NCBI RefSeq assembly: GCF_030811115.1
Contig: NZ_JAUSQK010000001.1
Location: 2,480,001 to 2,544,000, forward strand
From: Olsenella profusa DSM 13989
GTDB lineage: Bacteria; Actinomycetota; Coriobacteriia; Coriobacteriales; Atopobiaceae
Reading direction: 5' to 3'
DNA length: 64,000 nt
Shown here: positions 52,296 through 61,589 of the stretch, piece by piece
Position numbering within the stretch: position 1 is the stretch's first letter
Layout: every line of letters starts with the position of its first letter
The notes under the pieces: generated by a model
Databases searched by the model: none
The model's input: only the letters and a program-made list of their open reading frames with translations
Told to the model about the DNA's origin: nothing
Program-made: the position numbers and the translations under genes

Positions 52296-52883
52296 ATGAA
52301 TACACACGAAAGCAACCTGTTCTCAGACATCAGCCTCCGTGGGGCGCGCCCCATCATCAAGACCGTCCTGTGCGTGACGGCCGCGGCGCTGTTGCTCTGC
52401 CTCTCGGCCTCTGTTGAGATTCCCCTCCAACCGGTGCCCTTCACCCTACAGGTTCTGGCCCTGGGCATCATTGCGGCAACGTTTGATCCCGGCGAGGCGG
52501 TCGCAAGCGTACTCGTCTACATCGCCATCGGCGCCTTGGGCGCACCCGTGTTCTCTGGCGCCATGGGTGGGCTGCTGCGCCTTGTGGGCCCCACGGGGGG
52601 CTTCATTGTGGGCTTCGTCCCGGGTGTCGCGGTGGGGTCGTTCGTCCGCAAGTTGCTCATCAGACACAGGATGCCCCGCCCCATCGCGACGTTCCTCGCG
52701 CTTGGTGCCATGATGGTCATCATCTACCTGCTTGGTTGGGGCCAGCTCGCACTCGTCGCTCACCTCTCCCCCACCGCTGCCTTTGCCGCCGGTGTGGCCC
52801 CCTTCGTCACCCTGGACATGCTCAAGGCAGTCATCGCCACCAGTGTGGCATGCGCCATCGACGCGGCGGCAACGGCAAGGTAG
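52296..52883 (+). CDS. bioY: Biotin transporter substrate-binding subunit BioY
   Basis: 195 residues with six predicted helices, the S-component of an ECF-type vitamin importer. The family motifs VEIPLQPVPFTLQVLAL, GALGAPVFSG and GPTGGFIVGF are clear. The ATG at 52296 is chosen as the first residue of the typical cytoplasmic lead; GGGAG lies upstream. No ecfA/ecfT partners are adjacent, so it either works alone or uses shared energising subunits encoded elsewhere. Suggests the organism takes up biotin. Confidence 0.93.
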   Translation: MNTHESNLFSDISLRGARPIIKTVLCVTAAALLLCLSASVEIPLQPVPFTLQVLALGIIAATFDPGEAVASVLVYIAIGALGAPVFSGAMGGLLRLVGPTGGFIVGFVPGVAVGSFVRKLLIRHRMPRPIATFLALGAMMVIIYLLGWGQLALVAHLSPTAAFAAGVAPFVTLDMLKAVIATSVACAIDAAATAR

Positions 52884-53137
52884 GGATCCCTGACGCGGAT
52901 CGAGGGGTCTCGGCGACTACGCCGACCGTGACAGCACATACGGCGACTCGGGCGGCCTTCTGCGGAAGGTCGCCCCCTTCATCATCTCGTCCGTCTCGTG
53001 CCAAAGGGTGCCGTGGGGTTACGAATGGTGCGGCGTGCAGTGCTCGTATCCTCGCATGCGGCCATCATACCCTACAGTATCCACTGGCTACCGAGGGCAG
53101 CCGGCATCGGTTGCCCCATCCTCTCGTTGGAGCAGGC

Positions 53138-54037
53138 ATGACACGTCACACCACCCCCAAACGCACAACAAACTTCAATGTCAGGTACTTCTTCCGCAAC
53201 CTCAACGACCAGATACGCACCGACCGGCGCACCTTCATCCTCTACACCATCCTGCGGGCGCTGGTGATGATCACCCTCGTTCGTTCCATCATGATCGGCT
53301 CCATCGAGAGCGCGGCGCTCTGCGTGTTCTCGCTCGTGCTCTTCCTGCTGCCGGCACTGGCCGAGACCCAGTTGCGGATAGAGATCCCGCCCCTGTTCGA
53401 GGGCATGATCTACCTCTTCATCTTTGCCGCCGAGATACTTGGGGAGGTCAATCACTACTACGTGCTCATCCCCGGCTGGGACTCCATGCTCCACACGATC
53501 AATGGCTTCCTGTGCGCGGCCGTGGGCTTCTCGCTGGTGGACCTCCTCAACCGGCACAGCCCTGGCCTCAAGCTCTCCCCCCTCTACCTGGCGCTCGTCG
53601 CCTTCTGCTTTTCCATGACCATCGGCGTGCTGTGGGAGTTCGTGGAGTTCGCCGTCGACCAGACGCTGCTCTTGGACATGCAGAAGGACTTCGTCATCCA
53701 GGCGTTTGGCTCCGTGATGCTCGATCCCACCCAGTCCCCGCACTCCGTGCTCGCAAGTGGCATCGTACGCACCACCATCGAATGCGCCGACGGGCAGTCG
53801 TTCGTCATCAATGGAGGCTACCTGGACATCGGCCTCATCGACACCATGAAGGACCTCTTCGTCAACTTCGTCGGTGCCGCGGTGTGCTCCACGGCAGGCT
53901 TTCTCTACACGAGCGGTCGTGCCAAGGGCACGCTCGTGCGCGGATTCCTCATCCATCGCCCTGGCGACACATCGCTTGCCACCATCAGCCATGACGAGCG
54001 GGAGGAGGCTCACCCACTCGAGCCCCACGCTAGATGA
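53138..54037 (+). CDS. Multi-pass membrane protein (DUF2238/YjdF-like)
   Basis: 299 residues. About six to seven helices lie between 33 and 265. The segment GWDSMLHTINGFLCAAVGFSLVDLLN, followed by FSMTIGVLWEFVEFAVDQ, resembles the YjdF (DUF2238) membrane family. There is a polar loop at about 195-235 outside the core. GTTGGAG lies before the ATG. The stop overlaps the end of the convergent cysE-like gene by 8 bases. The 254-base upstream gap shows no gene. Function unknown. Confidence 0.78.
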   Translation: MTRHTTPKRTTNFNVRYFFRNLNDQIRTDRRTFILYTILRALVMITLVRSIMIGSIESAALCVFSLVLFLLPALAETQLRIEIPPLFEGMIYLFIFAAEILGEVNHYYVLIPGWDSMLHTINGFLCAAVGFSLVDLLNRHSPGLKLSPLYLALVAFCFSMTIGVLWEFVEFAVDQTLLLDMQKDFVIQAFGSVMLDPTQSPHSVLASGIVRTTIECADGQSFVINGGYLDIGLIDTMKDLFVNFVGAAVCSTAGFLYTSGRAKGTLVRGFLIHRPGDTSLATISHDEREEAHPLEPHAR

Positions 54038-54947
54038 CGTAGAACCAGGGCGCCTCGGGCTCATCCGGCTTGCGGATGGTGATCTCCTGATCCTTGAGCT
54101 TGACGCGCGCATTCTCGGGTACCGACTCCACCACGAAGGCGCTGCCACTGATGACGGCACCGCTGCCGATCACGGTCTCGCCACCTAGGATGCTCGCGTT
54201 GGAGTAGACGGTCACGTTGTCACCCAGCGTGGGATGGCGCTTGGTGCCTGAGAGCTCCTGCCCCTTGCGCAGGGAGAGCGCGCCGAGCGTGACGCCCTGA
54301 TAGAGCTTCACGTGATCACCGATGACGGTCGTCTCGCCAATGACGACGCCCGTACCATGATCGATGAAGAAGTACTCGCCGATCTGCGCGCCCGGGTTGA
54401 TGTCGATGCCCGTCTTGCCGTGCGCGTACTCGGTCATGAGGCGCGGGATCAGGGGGACCTCGAGCTCATAGAGCACGTGGGCCATGCGATAGACGAAGAT
54501 CGCGAAGAGCCCCGGATAGGAGACGAGCACCTCGGCATAGCTCTCCGCCGCCGGGTCACCGTCGAAGAGCGCCTCGATGTCCTTGAGCAGCAGGGAGTGC
54601 ACCCCTGGGAGCGCATCCATGAACGACGAGACCTTCTCGGACGCCCGTTCGCTCACGACGTCCGCATCCAGCGAGGCGTCCCCAAAGAGCAGGGCGTTGC
54701 TCACCTGATCCTGAAGGACGCGCTCGATGTGCAGCAGCTTCTCCCCCATCAGCAGGTCGGAGCTCTCGCCTGCGGCACTCGCATCGTCAAAGTAGCCGGG
54801 GAACATGAGACTGCGGATGTCCTTCAGCAGGGCGACGCAGGTGTCACGCCGGGGGAAGCAGCGATGGCGCGGGCCAAAGAGCTCGTTCTCGTCGTTGTAG
54901 CGAGTCCTGAACGCGGCAACGTTCCTGCTGAGACTAGCGCCCTGCAT
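54030..54947 (-). CDS. cysE: Serine O-acetyltransferase
   Basis: 305 residues. The N-terminal helical domain (about 35-180) and C-terminal left-handed beta-helix are those of SAT, which makes O-acetylserine for cysteine synthesis. Signature stretches are TGIDINPGAQIGEYFFIDHGTG, VIGDHVKLYQGVTLGALS and KRHPTLGDNVTVYSNASILGG. Longer than E. coli CysE but usual for the EpsC-type in Gram-positives. GAGGGACGCC precedes ATG 54947. The O-acetylserine sulfhydrylase is not in the window. Confidence 0.93.
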   Translation of the reverse strand: MQGASLSRNVAAFRTRYNDENELFGPRHRCFPRRDTCVALLKDIRSLMFPGYFDDASAAGESSDLLMGEKLLHIERVLQDQVSNALLFGDASLDADVVSERASEKVSSFMDALPGVHSLLLKDIEALFDGDPAAESYAEVLVSYPGLFAIFVYRMAHVLYELEVPLIPRLMTEYAHGKTGIDINPGAQIGEYFFIDHGTGVVIGETTVIGDHVKLYQGVTLGALSLRKGQELSGTKRHPTLGDNVTVYSNASILGGETVIGSGAVISGSAFVVESVPENARVKLKDQEITIRKPDEPEAPWFYVI

Positions 54948-54966
54948 TGGCGTCCCTCCCCTTGAT

Positions 54967-54997
54967 GGCCAGACACCCCGATCTGGGGTGCCTGGCC
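54967..54997. terminator. Hairpin between nitroreductase and cysE
   Basis: GGCCAGACACCCC and GGGGTGCCTGGCC, 13-bp arms with one mismatch and a 5-base loop GATCT. It lies after the nitroreductase gene (minus strand) and just before cysE, where it could end transcription or act in the cysE leader. Confidence 0.6.
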
Positions 54998-55079
54998 TCG
55001 CATGCATCATGCCTGTTATACCCCATCAAGGGGCGGACACTCCCCGCTGGGTGGGAAAATCCTGATGCACGGCAGCGCG

Positions 55080-55595
55080 CTACCGATACCGCACCAAATC
55101 AAAAAGTGGGCGCGATTCCATGTGCGAACGGGACGGTCGTGCCTCCTCGGCAGGATAGCCCACCGGCATCAGGAGCACGCTGCGCTCGCTCTGGGGAAGG
55201 CCGAAGAGCCGCTCGGATTCCGACACGTGATACCAGTTGACCCAGATGGTACCCAGGCCTAGCTCCACCGCACGCAGCATGACATGGGTGGCGACGATGC
55301 TCACGTCCTGCTCGCCGGAATGGAACTGGGGCTCCCAGGGATTCTGATAGTCCTTGGTCTGGTCATACGCAAACAGCAGCACGATGGGTGCACCATAACG
55401 ACATTTGGTGATGGCATCCACCTTGGCGAGCGCCTCATCGCTTTGGAGCACATAGATGCGCTCAGATTGCATGTTCTTGGCCGTGGGCGCCACAAGCAGA
55501 CATTCCAGCAGCCGATCGAGCAGCCCCTGGGAGGGTCTCTCGCCTGAGAACCTCCGCACCGAATAGCGTTGCCTGGCAAGCTCCATGAAGCCCAT
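55080..55595 (-). CDS. Nitroreductase-family flavoprotein
   Basis: 171 residues, FMN-dependent oxidoreductase fold. N-terminal RQRYSVRRFSGERPSQGLLDRLLE and the FMN-contact region VAPTAKNMQSERIYVL are diagnostic. The C-terminal GTIWVNWYHVSE and VLLMPVGYPAEEARPSRSH match small nitroreductases. ATG at 55595 has GGGGAG 6 bases upstream; an ATG two codons earlier overlaps it. Substrate undefined. It is single, followed by a hairpin. Confidence 0.9.
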   Translation of the reverse strand: MGFMELARQRYSVRRFSGERPSQGLLDRLLECLLVAPTAKNMQSERIYVLQSDEALAKVDAITKCRYGAPIVLLFAYDQTKDYQNPWEPQFHSGEQDVSIVATHVMLRAVELGLGTIWVNWYHVSESERLFGLPQSERSVLLMPVGYPAEEARPSRSHMESRPLFDLVRYR

Positions 55596-55765
55596 GGTCA
55601 TCTCCCCTCGCCCAGGTGACATGTGGTGACAACATCATTGTGCCATCTTGTATCAACTCTGAAAATGAGGGATGGGCCAACGGAGCGATTACGGCGTTGG
55701 GTTACGACAGGGCGTCACGAGGCACCATAGCCACAGGACACCTGCCACGGGAACGGTGCGCGAAC

Positions 55766-56371
55766 CTACCTGAGGATGCCCGTCAGTTTCAGCACCAAGA
55801 GCATCAGGTCAATGAGGGAGATCACGATGCCTGCCAGGGCAAGGCCCTTCCTGGAGCTGCGGAGGCCGTAGGCGCTGAACCCAAGCGCCAGGAGGATCAG
55901 CACCCCACCAGGGCTCAGCCTCGGGAACATCGCCAGGATGAGGCCGATGAGGGCGACGACAAAGCCAGCGATGGCAAAGGTGCCGTTGCGCCTCCTTGAT
56001 TTGGCTGCCTGCTCCTGGAGCTGCGTCGGAACGGTGCCGGGCTGTATGCCCGCCTGACTCTGCAGCGATGCCTCCAGCTCGGCCATCAGCTCGCGGAAGT
56101 GATTCTTGCCGACGGACTTCACATAGCCATTGTCGACGGCGGTCGGCTTGGTGTACTTGCCGATCCACCCATCGATCTCGACGGTCGCATCCGTGATCCC
56201 ACACGTCAGCCCCATGCGCCCGTAGAGGATGGGGTCATTGAGCTCCCAAAAGACCGTGCCGTCATCAGCCGTCTTCTGCTCGAACTTGTGCGTCGTCAGA
56301 AAGACGTAGACCGCATTCTGCGCATCGGGCAGGGGGAGCTTGTGCTGGATGGTGAAGTGCGTGGCGGGCAT
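55766..56371 (-). CDS. Hypothetical protein with C-terminal membrane segments
   Basis: 201 residues. Residues 1-110 form a soluble region with strands such as MPATHFTIQHKLPLPDAQNAVYVFLTT and ATVEIDGWIGKYTKPTAV. After a basic KSRRRNG turn, three hydrophobic segments follow (about 130-147, 152-170, 175-195), reminiscent of DUF4190-type small membrane domains. No catalytic motif is seen. The intact frame and host-like codons suggest it is real. Function unknown. Confidence 0.75.
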   Translation of the reverse strand: MPATHFTIQHKLPLPDAQNAVYVFLTTHKFEQKTADDGTVFWELNDPILYGRMGLTCGITDATVEIDGWIGKYTKPTAVDNGYVKSVGKNHFRELMAELEASLQSQAGIQPGTVPTQLQEQAAKSRRRNGTFAIAGFVVALIGLILAMFPRLSPGGVLILLALGFSAYGLRSSRKGLALAGIVISLIDLMLLVLKLTGILR

Positions 56372-56704
56372 CGGCGGTTCCTTTCCTCATGACGTGCCGG
56401 GCCTCTCGGTACCGGCGGCGCGCCCATGCTAGTAATATTGAAACATCATTATATCGCTCGCATCAACCGCATGTCCAGATGAGGGGCTGACGACGCCAAT
56501 GATCCCCATCACCGGCATCCTGCCCATGGTCGTGCCCCGCACGATGGCCGGCTGCTCGCGCGCACGGCCTCCAACCGCGGCCCTCTACCGCGACCAAGAC
56601 GGCTGCGGTCGAAACCCGCTGGCGCATTCGTGCCCACGGGCAATACATCATGTGCAATTCATATAATGGGGACATGAGGCACTGCGACCATGCGAGGAGA
56701 GAGC

Positions 56705-57871
56705 ATGCTCAACTTCACCCACGACATCCCAACCAAGCTCCACTTCGGCAAGGGCGCCATCGAACACCTGGCGCCGGCGCTCGACGCCTTCGGCAAGAAC
56801 GTGCTATTGGCCTACGGCGGCGGCTCGGTCAAGAGGTCCGGCCTCTACGACACCATCCTCGACATCCTGCGCGACGGGAACTTCAAGGTCACCGAGCTCG
56901 ACGGCATCGAGCCCAACCCCCGCATCGAGTCGGTCGAGCGCGGCGTGGAGCTCTGCAGACAGAACGGCATCGACGTCATCCTGGCAGTTGGCGGTGGCTC
57001 CACCATCGACTGCGGCAAGGCCGTCGCGACCGGCATCTTCTGGGAGGGCGCCCTGTGGGACATGGTCACCTCGCGCCATGGCCAGCTGCGCGCACTGCCC
57101 ATCGTCGACGTGCTCACCATCGCGGCGACCGGCTCCGAGTTCGACGGTGGCGGTGTGATCTCCAACATGGCCCTCAACCAGAAGGTCGGCAACAGCTATA
57201 CCTATCCTGCCGTCTCCATCTGCGACCCCACCTACACCTTCACGGTGCCTGCCTACCAGACCGCCGCCGGCTCCGCCGACATCATGAGCCACGTCTTCGA
57301 GGGCTACTTCAGCCGCACCATGGACTCCGACCTCTCCGATGGCATCGCCGAGGCCATCCTCAAGTCGGTCATGCGCAACTGCCCCACCGCCCTCGCCAAT
57401 CCCGAGGACTACGAGGCGCGCGCCAACCTCATGGCCGACTCCTCGGTGGCGTGCTCGGGCATTCCCGAGTACGGCAAGCAGTCCACCGGTTGGCCCTGCC
57501 ATGCCATGGAGCACCAGCTCTCCGCCTTTTATGACATCACGCATGGCGTTGGCCTGGCCATCCTCACCCCGCGCTGGATGCGCCACATCCTGGCCAAGGA
57601 CGCCACGACGCTGCCACGCTTCGTGAGGTTCGCCCGCAATGTGATGGGCCTCGACGGCGACGACGAACTCTCCCTCGCGCACGCCGCGATCGATGCGCTC
57701 GAGGACTACCTCACGTCCACGGGCATCCCCATGGCCCTCACCGAGCTGGGCATCGGCCGCGAGCACTTCGCCGAGATGACCGCGCGGGCCAACAGGGGCG
57801 GTCGCCTGGACAACGCCTTCGTACCGCTCACCGACGAGGACATCGAGCAGATCCTCGAGGCCTGCCTGTAG
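56705..57871 (+). CDS. Iron-containing alcohol dehydrogenase
   Basis: 388 residues, closest in layout to NAD(P)H-dependent butanol dehydrogenases (BdhA/YqhD). The coenzyme loop is LAVGGGSTIDCGKAVA. The metal ligands fall in SADIMSHVFEGYF (Asp, His) and the WPCHAMEHQLSAFYDITHGVGLA stretch (two His). The start FTHDIPTKLHFGKGA is typical. ATG at 56705 has AGGAGAG upstream. It probably reduces aldehydes during fermentation or detoxification. Followed by a strong terminator. Confidence 0.92.
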   Translation: MLNFTHDIPTKLHFGKGAIEHLAPALDAFGKNVLLAYGGGSVKRSGLYDTILDILRDGNFKVTELDGIEPNPRIESVERGVELCRQNGIDVILAVGGGSTIDCGKAVATGIFWEGALWDMVTSRHGQLRALPIVDVLTIAATGSEFDGGGVISNMALNQKVGNSYTYPAVSICDPTYTFTVPAYQTAAGSADIMSHVFEGYFSRTMDSDLSDGIAEAILKSVMRNCPTALANPEDYEARANLMADSSVACSGIPEYGKQSTGWPCHAMEHQLSAFYDITHGVGLAILTPRWMRHILAKDATTLPRFVRFARNVMGLDGDDELSLAHAAIDALEDYLTSTGIPMALTELGIGREHFAEMTARANRGGRLDNAFVPLTDEDIEQILEACL

Positions 57872-57920
57872 GTCGGTACGGGGCAGCGCACACCCGTGCG
57901 AGTCAGCAGCTCAAACATAG

Positions 57921-57955
57921 CGGCAGCCCATGGGGAATCCCTGGGTTGCCGTTTT
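57921..57955 (+). terminator. Terminator of the alcohol dehydrogenase gene
   Basis: CGGCAGCCCA and TGGGTTGCCG pair (one G-T wobble), with an inner GGG/CCC, and are followed by TTTT. About 50 bases after the stop. The rest of the gap to 58150 shows nothing recognisable. Confidence 0.85.
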
Positions 57956-58154
57956 CATGCCGAGACTGCAGTGGCCTTTTCTCTATAGCTGGCGCCATCT
58001 TCGTTACGGAGCAGTTGGAAGGTCATGTTCACTGTTGCGAAGTCAGCTGACAATACGAGCGCTTAGGACGGTCTCGAGTTCGCAAGATGGCTCTTCAGAG
58101 CAGTGGTGAGATAGTGAGCTCAAATTTAATGAACCCGCCTATCCTTGTTCCTAT

Positions 58155-58184
58155 AATCACATTTACTATATTATATTCGTGATT
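58155..58184. promoter_or_regulatory. Inverted repeat at the abiEi promoter
   Basis: AATCAC and GTGATT are perfect arms around an AT-rich core (ATTTACTATATTATATTC) that contains -10-like elements, 15 bases before the antitoxin start. AbiEi antitoxins repress their own operon through inverted repeats, so this is a likely operator. The AT-rich patch stands out from the host. Confidence 0.6.
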
Positions 58185-58198
58185 TTGAGAGGAGTACG

Positions 58199-58804
58199 AT
58201 GAACGACAGGGGCCTAAAGGACGGCATCCGCCGTAAGGTCGAGAACCTCCCGGAGGATACGGCTTTCACATCGAGCGACTTCGCGGACATCGCCGATTCA
58301 CAGAACGTACGCCAGGCGCTCAAGGAGCTCACGGACAACGGCACGATAGCGCGTGCCACCCGTGGCGTCTACTACAAGCCGCGCTTCAGCGGCCTGTTGG
58401 GGCAGGTGGTGCCGCCCGATGTCGATGAGGTGGCACATGCTATCGCGAGGGCGCGGGGCTGGGAAATCGCACCTTCCGGTGACCACGCGCTGAACATGCT
58501 GGGGCTGGACACCCAGGTGCCAGCCGTTTACGCATACATCAGCACCGGCCCGTACGTCAGCATCCAGGTAGGACCCTACAAGGTGCGGTTCAAGCATGCC
58601 GCAAACAGGAACGTCGTCGGAATGTCACCGCTCACTGCCCTCGTCGTGCAGGCACTCAAGACCCTCGGCAAGGACAGAGCGAACGAACACGTCATCGACC
58701 GCATATCAAAGAGGCTGACTGTCCATGAGAAGGAGACGCTGCTTGCTGAAACTGGGCACGCCACGGCATGGATCCGCGACGCCATCCACGAAATCACGCA
58801 ATAG
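58199..58804 (+). CDS. AbiEi-type antitoxin (DUF6088)
   Basis: 201 residues. N-terminal winged helix (about 1-75) with FTSSDFADIADSQNVRQALKELTDNGTIARATRGVYYKP, typical of AbiEi antitoxins, followed by the C-terminal AbiEi domain (GDHALNMLGLDTQVPAVYAYISTGP, VRFKHAANRN). It represses the operon and neutralises an AbiEii nucleotidyltransferase toxin, the type IV system of phage abortive infection. GAGAGGAG precedes the ATG. The frame is intact, yet the toxin gene 9 bases downstream is ruined. Confidence 0.9.
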   Translation: MNDRGLKDGIRRKVENLPEDTAFTSSDFADIADSQNVRQALKELTDNGTIARATRGVYYKPRFSGLLGQVVPPDVDEVAHAIARARGWEIAPSGDHALNMLGLDTQVPAVYAYISTGPYVSIQVGPYKVRFKHAANRNVVGMSPLTALVVQALKTLGKDRANEHVIDRISKRLTVHEKETLLAETGHATAWIRDAIHEITQ

Positions 58805-58813
58805 GAGAACCAC

Positions 58814-59819
58814 ATGCTGAACGTAGCGAAGGCAAATGACAGGGAGCGATCCGACCTCATCAGGATTACGGCGGCTGAGAAGAGACTCCAGCCGGCAATC
58901 ATCGAGAAGGACCTGTAGGTCTGTTACCTACTCGACCACCTGTTCTGCCACAGCGAGTTCAGGGGCTCCATCATCTTTAAGGGTGGCACAAGCCTATCGA
59001 AAGCCTATCATCTCATCGAGCGGTTCTCAGAGGACGTCGATCTCATACTCGACTAGCGGCTCATAGGTTATGGCATCGACGAGCCCTGGGAGGAGCGCTC
59101 CAACACCAAGCAGGACAGATTCAAGCTCGAGACTGTCGAGCGCACAAACCGTTATCTCGCCGAAGTCTTCATTCCATCGCTGAAGGAGGGGCTCTCGGAA
59201 AGACTCGGTTTCGAGGCAGACGTACGAGCTGGTGCCGAAGAGGAGACCGTTCTCTTTGCCTACCCAAGGTTGCTCTCATCCGAATCGACGCTGGATGTAG
59301 TGAAGCTGGAGATTGGTCCGCTGGCCGCGTTGACGCCGTCGACACCGGTGGGAGATAACGCCCTACGCCGCCGAGCTGCACCCGGAAGCCTTCTCGCAGC
59401 CGTCAACCATAGTCGAAACGGCCGTAGCTGAGCGCACCTTTGGGAGAAAGCTACCATCCTGCACCAGGAGGCCAACCGTCCCATGGGCAAGGCAATGCCG
59501 AAACGCTACTCGCGCCACTATTACGATATGTACCGCCTCGGACATTCTGATGTTGCGGCCCGCGCCATCGCGCAACCTAAGTTGCTCGCCAAGGTCATCG
59601 CCTTTAAAGAGAAGTCCTACCGCACGCCCTGGGCAAGGCCCGCCGACGCCAGGCCCGGCACGCTCAAGCTGACCCCACAGGCGGAGCGATTGGCCGAGCT
59701 CGCCGCTGACTATGGGAGCATGCAAGCCGATGATCTTCGGTGAGGCACCCGCATTTGACGATGTGGTCGCCTTCATGTCCGACCTGGAGTCGCGCATCAA
59801 CGCGACGGCAAGAACATAG
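58814..59819 (+). pseudogene. AbiEii-type nucleotidyltransferase toxin, multiply disrupted
   Basis: ATG 58814 (AGGAG upstream) begins an AbiEii-like protein: IIEKDL, then TAG where VCYLLDHLF follows; IIFKGGTSLSKAYHLI, the nucleotidyltransferase GGTSLSK motif; RFSEDVDLILD, then a second TAG. Later the frame shifts near 59350 (extra G), near 59441 (missing T) and near 59730. The remaining pieces (YAAELHPEAFSQPSTIVETA, KRYSRHYYDMYRLG, DVVAFMSDLESRINA) are collinear with the family. Two nonsense and three frameshift lesions mean no active toxin. Confidence 0.88.
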
Positions 59820-60242
59820 AGAAATGTGATTGCGGCAACAATGATCTGGGAGATGGAGGTAATCATCCACATCACATCACCCCTCCTCGCTTAACTCCTA
59901 GTGCTTTGCTGGGTATGATGCAGGAATCGTCAACGCACGCATCATGCAGGGTGCGCCAAGGAGGGCCCTTGCTGGTGGCGCTGGGCGCCGTACAGAGGGG
60001 CGACCAGATCGCCTACTCCAACAACTACCGCGAGCTGGGCTCCATGTCGATGACCTCCTACATCTTCATGTAAGCATGCGGACCTCCGGCACATACGCTA
60101 AAGGCCTCTAACGATCGCTCGAGCCGATCGATGATGAACACCACGGTGCACGTTAGACGCAAGGGAACCGGAGCATATCAAGACATTACACGGCAGTCGG
60201 ACCATCCTTGTGCTGCATATAACCACGCACTAAAATTACGAC
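59820..60242. other. Gap with a short coding remnant
   Basis: No intact gene. Around 59965-60073 one frame reads PLLVALGAVQRGDQIAYSNN, then YRELGSMSMTSYIFM and a stop, with host-like codons, so it may be the C-terminal remnant of a lost gene that I cannot identify. The rest, to the TPP riboswitch, contains nothing recognisable beyond the probable cytX promoter. Confidence 0.35.
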
Positions 60243-60332
60243 CAATGGGGAGCTCGCGAGATGCGGGCTGAGAGGGAGCGTATGCCCGCTCCGACCCTAT
60301 GAACCTGATGCGGGTAATGCCGTCGAAGGGAG
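60243..60332 (+). promoter_or_regulatory. TPP riboswitch 3 (cytX)
   Basis: ATGGGGAGCTCGCGAGATGC, GGGCTGAGAGGGAGCG, CGACCCTATGAACCTGATGC, GGGTAATGCC and GAAGGGA form a complete TPP aptamer. Its 3' end, GAAGGGAG, is also the ribosome-binding site of cytX (5 bases from the ATG), so ligand binding could hide the start directly. Confidence 0.95.
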
Positions 60333-60337
60333 TGCGT

Positions 60338-61528
60338 ATGTCGCAGCCACGCGTTTTGTCCTCTTCGAAATTGGGATGGGTCTGGTTCGGGGCAGCCGTG
60401 TCCCTTGCCGAGATCCTCACGGGAACGTTCTTCGCCCCGCTCGGATTCGAGATGGGTATAGCCGCCATCCTTGTGGGTCACGTCATTGGATGTGCGTTGT
60501 TCTACCTGGTAGGCTTCGTCAGTGCGAAAACCGGCGAGTCGGCCATGGAAGTCGCGAACCGCTCGTTCGGCCGTTTCGGTGCCGATGCGTTTTCCATTGC
60601 GAACGTGATCCAGCTCATTGGTTGGACGGCCATCATGATCATGTCCGGTGCTACGGCCGCCACATTGCTGATGCCGCAGCTGGGCGTGGCAGGTTGGAGC
60701 GTCATCATAGGCGCGCTCATCGTGCTGTGGATCGCCATCGGTATGAAGAAGATGGGCACGGTGCAATCGATTGCCGCCATCGTACTAGTGGCGCTCACGT
60801 TCGCGGTGAGCTTCGCCGTATTTGGCGACAGCACCAAAGCCTCTGCGGTGAGCGCCGAGAACCTGTCATTCGGCGCGGCAATCGAGCTGGCTGCTGCGAT
60901 GCCGCTTTCATGGCTGCCCGTTGCGGGCGACTACCTGTGCACCGCCAAGAGGCCAGCGGCCGGCACCACGCTCGCTACTGGCGCGTACTTCATCGGAAGC
61001 TGCTGGATGTTCGCTATCGGGCTGGGATGCGCGCTGTTTGCCGGGTCGGACGATGTCGCCACCGTGCTGGCGCAGTCGGGCATGGGCGCTGTGGGCATTC
61101 TCGTCGTTGTGATTTCCACGGTGACTACCACGTTCCTCGACGCGCAATCCGCTGGCGTATCTGCCGAATCCATCCATCCACGCCTGCACGCGCGCGTCTG
61201 CGGCATCGCGGCAGCCGTTATTGGCTGCGTACTGGCCATCGTGGTCCCGGTGGGCGACTTCGAGGGGTTCCTGTACCTCATCGGCTCGGTGTTCGCGCCA
61301 ATGGCGACCATCGTGTGCGTGAATTATTTCGTGCTGCACCGCAACCGCGCGGGCGTGCGCATTGATTGGCACAACGTGGTGCTGAGGCTGCTCGGATTTG
61401 GACTGTATCGTCTCTCGCTCGATTGGGTGCTTCCATGCGGCAATACGCTGCCCGTGATGGCAATCATCGCCATCACGGCAGTCGTGATTGACGTCATCGA
61501 GCGGAAGATGCGCCGACAGTGTGCGTAA
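60338..61528 (+). CDS. cytX: Hydroxymethylpyrimidine permease CytX
   Basis: 396 residues, about 11-12 helices, NCS1 (cytosine/purine permease) family. The start region KLGWVWFGAAVSLAEILTGT and the GLIGWTAIMIMSG-like helix match CytX, the thiamine-regulated branch that imports HMP. ATG 60338 is favoured over an earlier ATG at 60299 because that lies inside the aptamer. Control by a TPP riboswitch supports the HMP role. A strong hairpin follows the stop. With thiXYZ this is a second pyrimidine-precursor route. Confidence 0.92.
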   Translation: MSQPRVLSSSKLGWVWFGAAVSLAEILTGTFFAPLGFEMGIAAILVGHVIGCALFYLVGFVSAKTGESAMEVANRSFGRFGADAFSIANVIQLIGWTAIMIMSGATAATLLMPQLGVAGWSVIIGALIVLWIAIGMKKMGTVQSIAAIVLVALTFAVSFAVFGDSTKASAVSAENLSFGAAIELAAAMPLSWLPVAGDYLCTAKRPAAGTTLATGAYFIGSCWMFAIGLGCALFAGSDDVATVLAQSGMGAVGILVVVISTVTTTFLDAQSAGVSAESIHPRLHARVCGIAAAVIGCVLAIVVPVGDFEGFLYLIGSVFAPMATIVCVNYFVLHRNRAGVRIDWHNVVLRLLGFGLYRLSLDWVLPCGNTLPVMAIIAITAVVIDVIERKMRRQCA

Positions 61529-61556
61529 TGCCGCTGACGTTTCTCCTTGAGCCTCG

Positions 61557-61589
61557 GCGCGGCGGGCGGCATGTACGATCCCGCCGCGC
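61557..61589 (+). terminator. Hairpin after cytX
   Basis: GCGCGGCGGG and CCCGCCGCGC, a perfect 10-bp GC stem with a 13-base loop, 28 bases after the cytX stop. Confidence 0.65.

Noticed and set aside
20568-59050. Stop-codon recoding: several in-frame TAG codons (20568-20570, two in the AbiEii gene), some at positions where TGG would fit.
   Set aside because: TAG is the normal stop of many intact genes here (secD, secF, queA, the PEBP gene, dapA, the M20 gene and others), and the genes with internal TAG also have frameshifts. Plain decay explains them.
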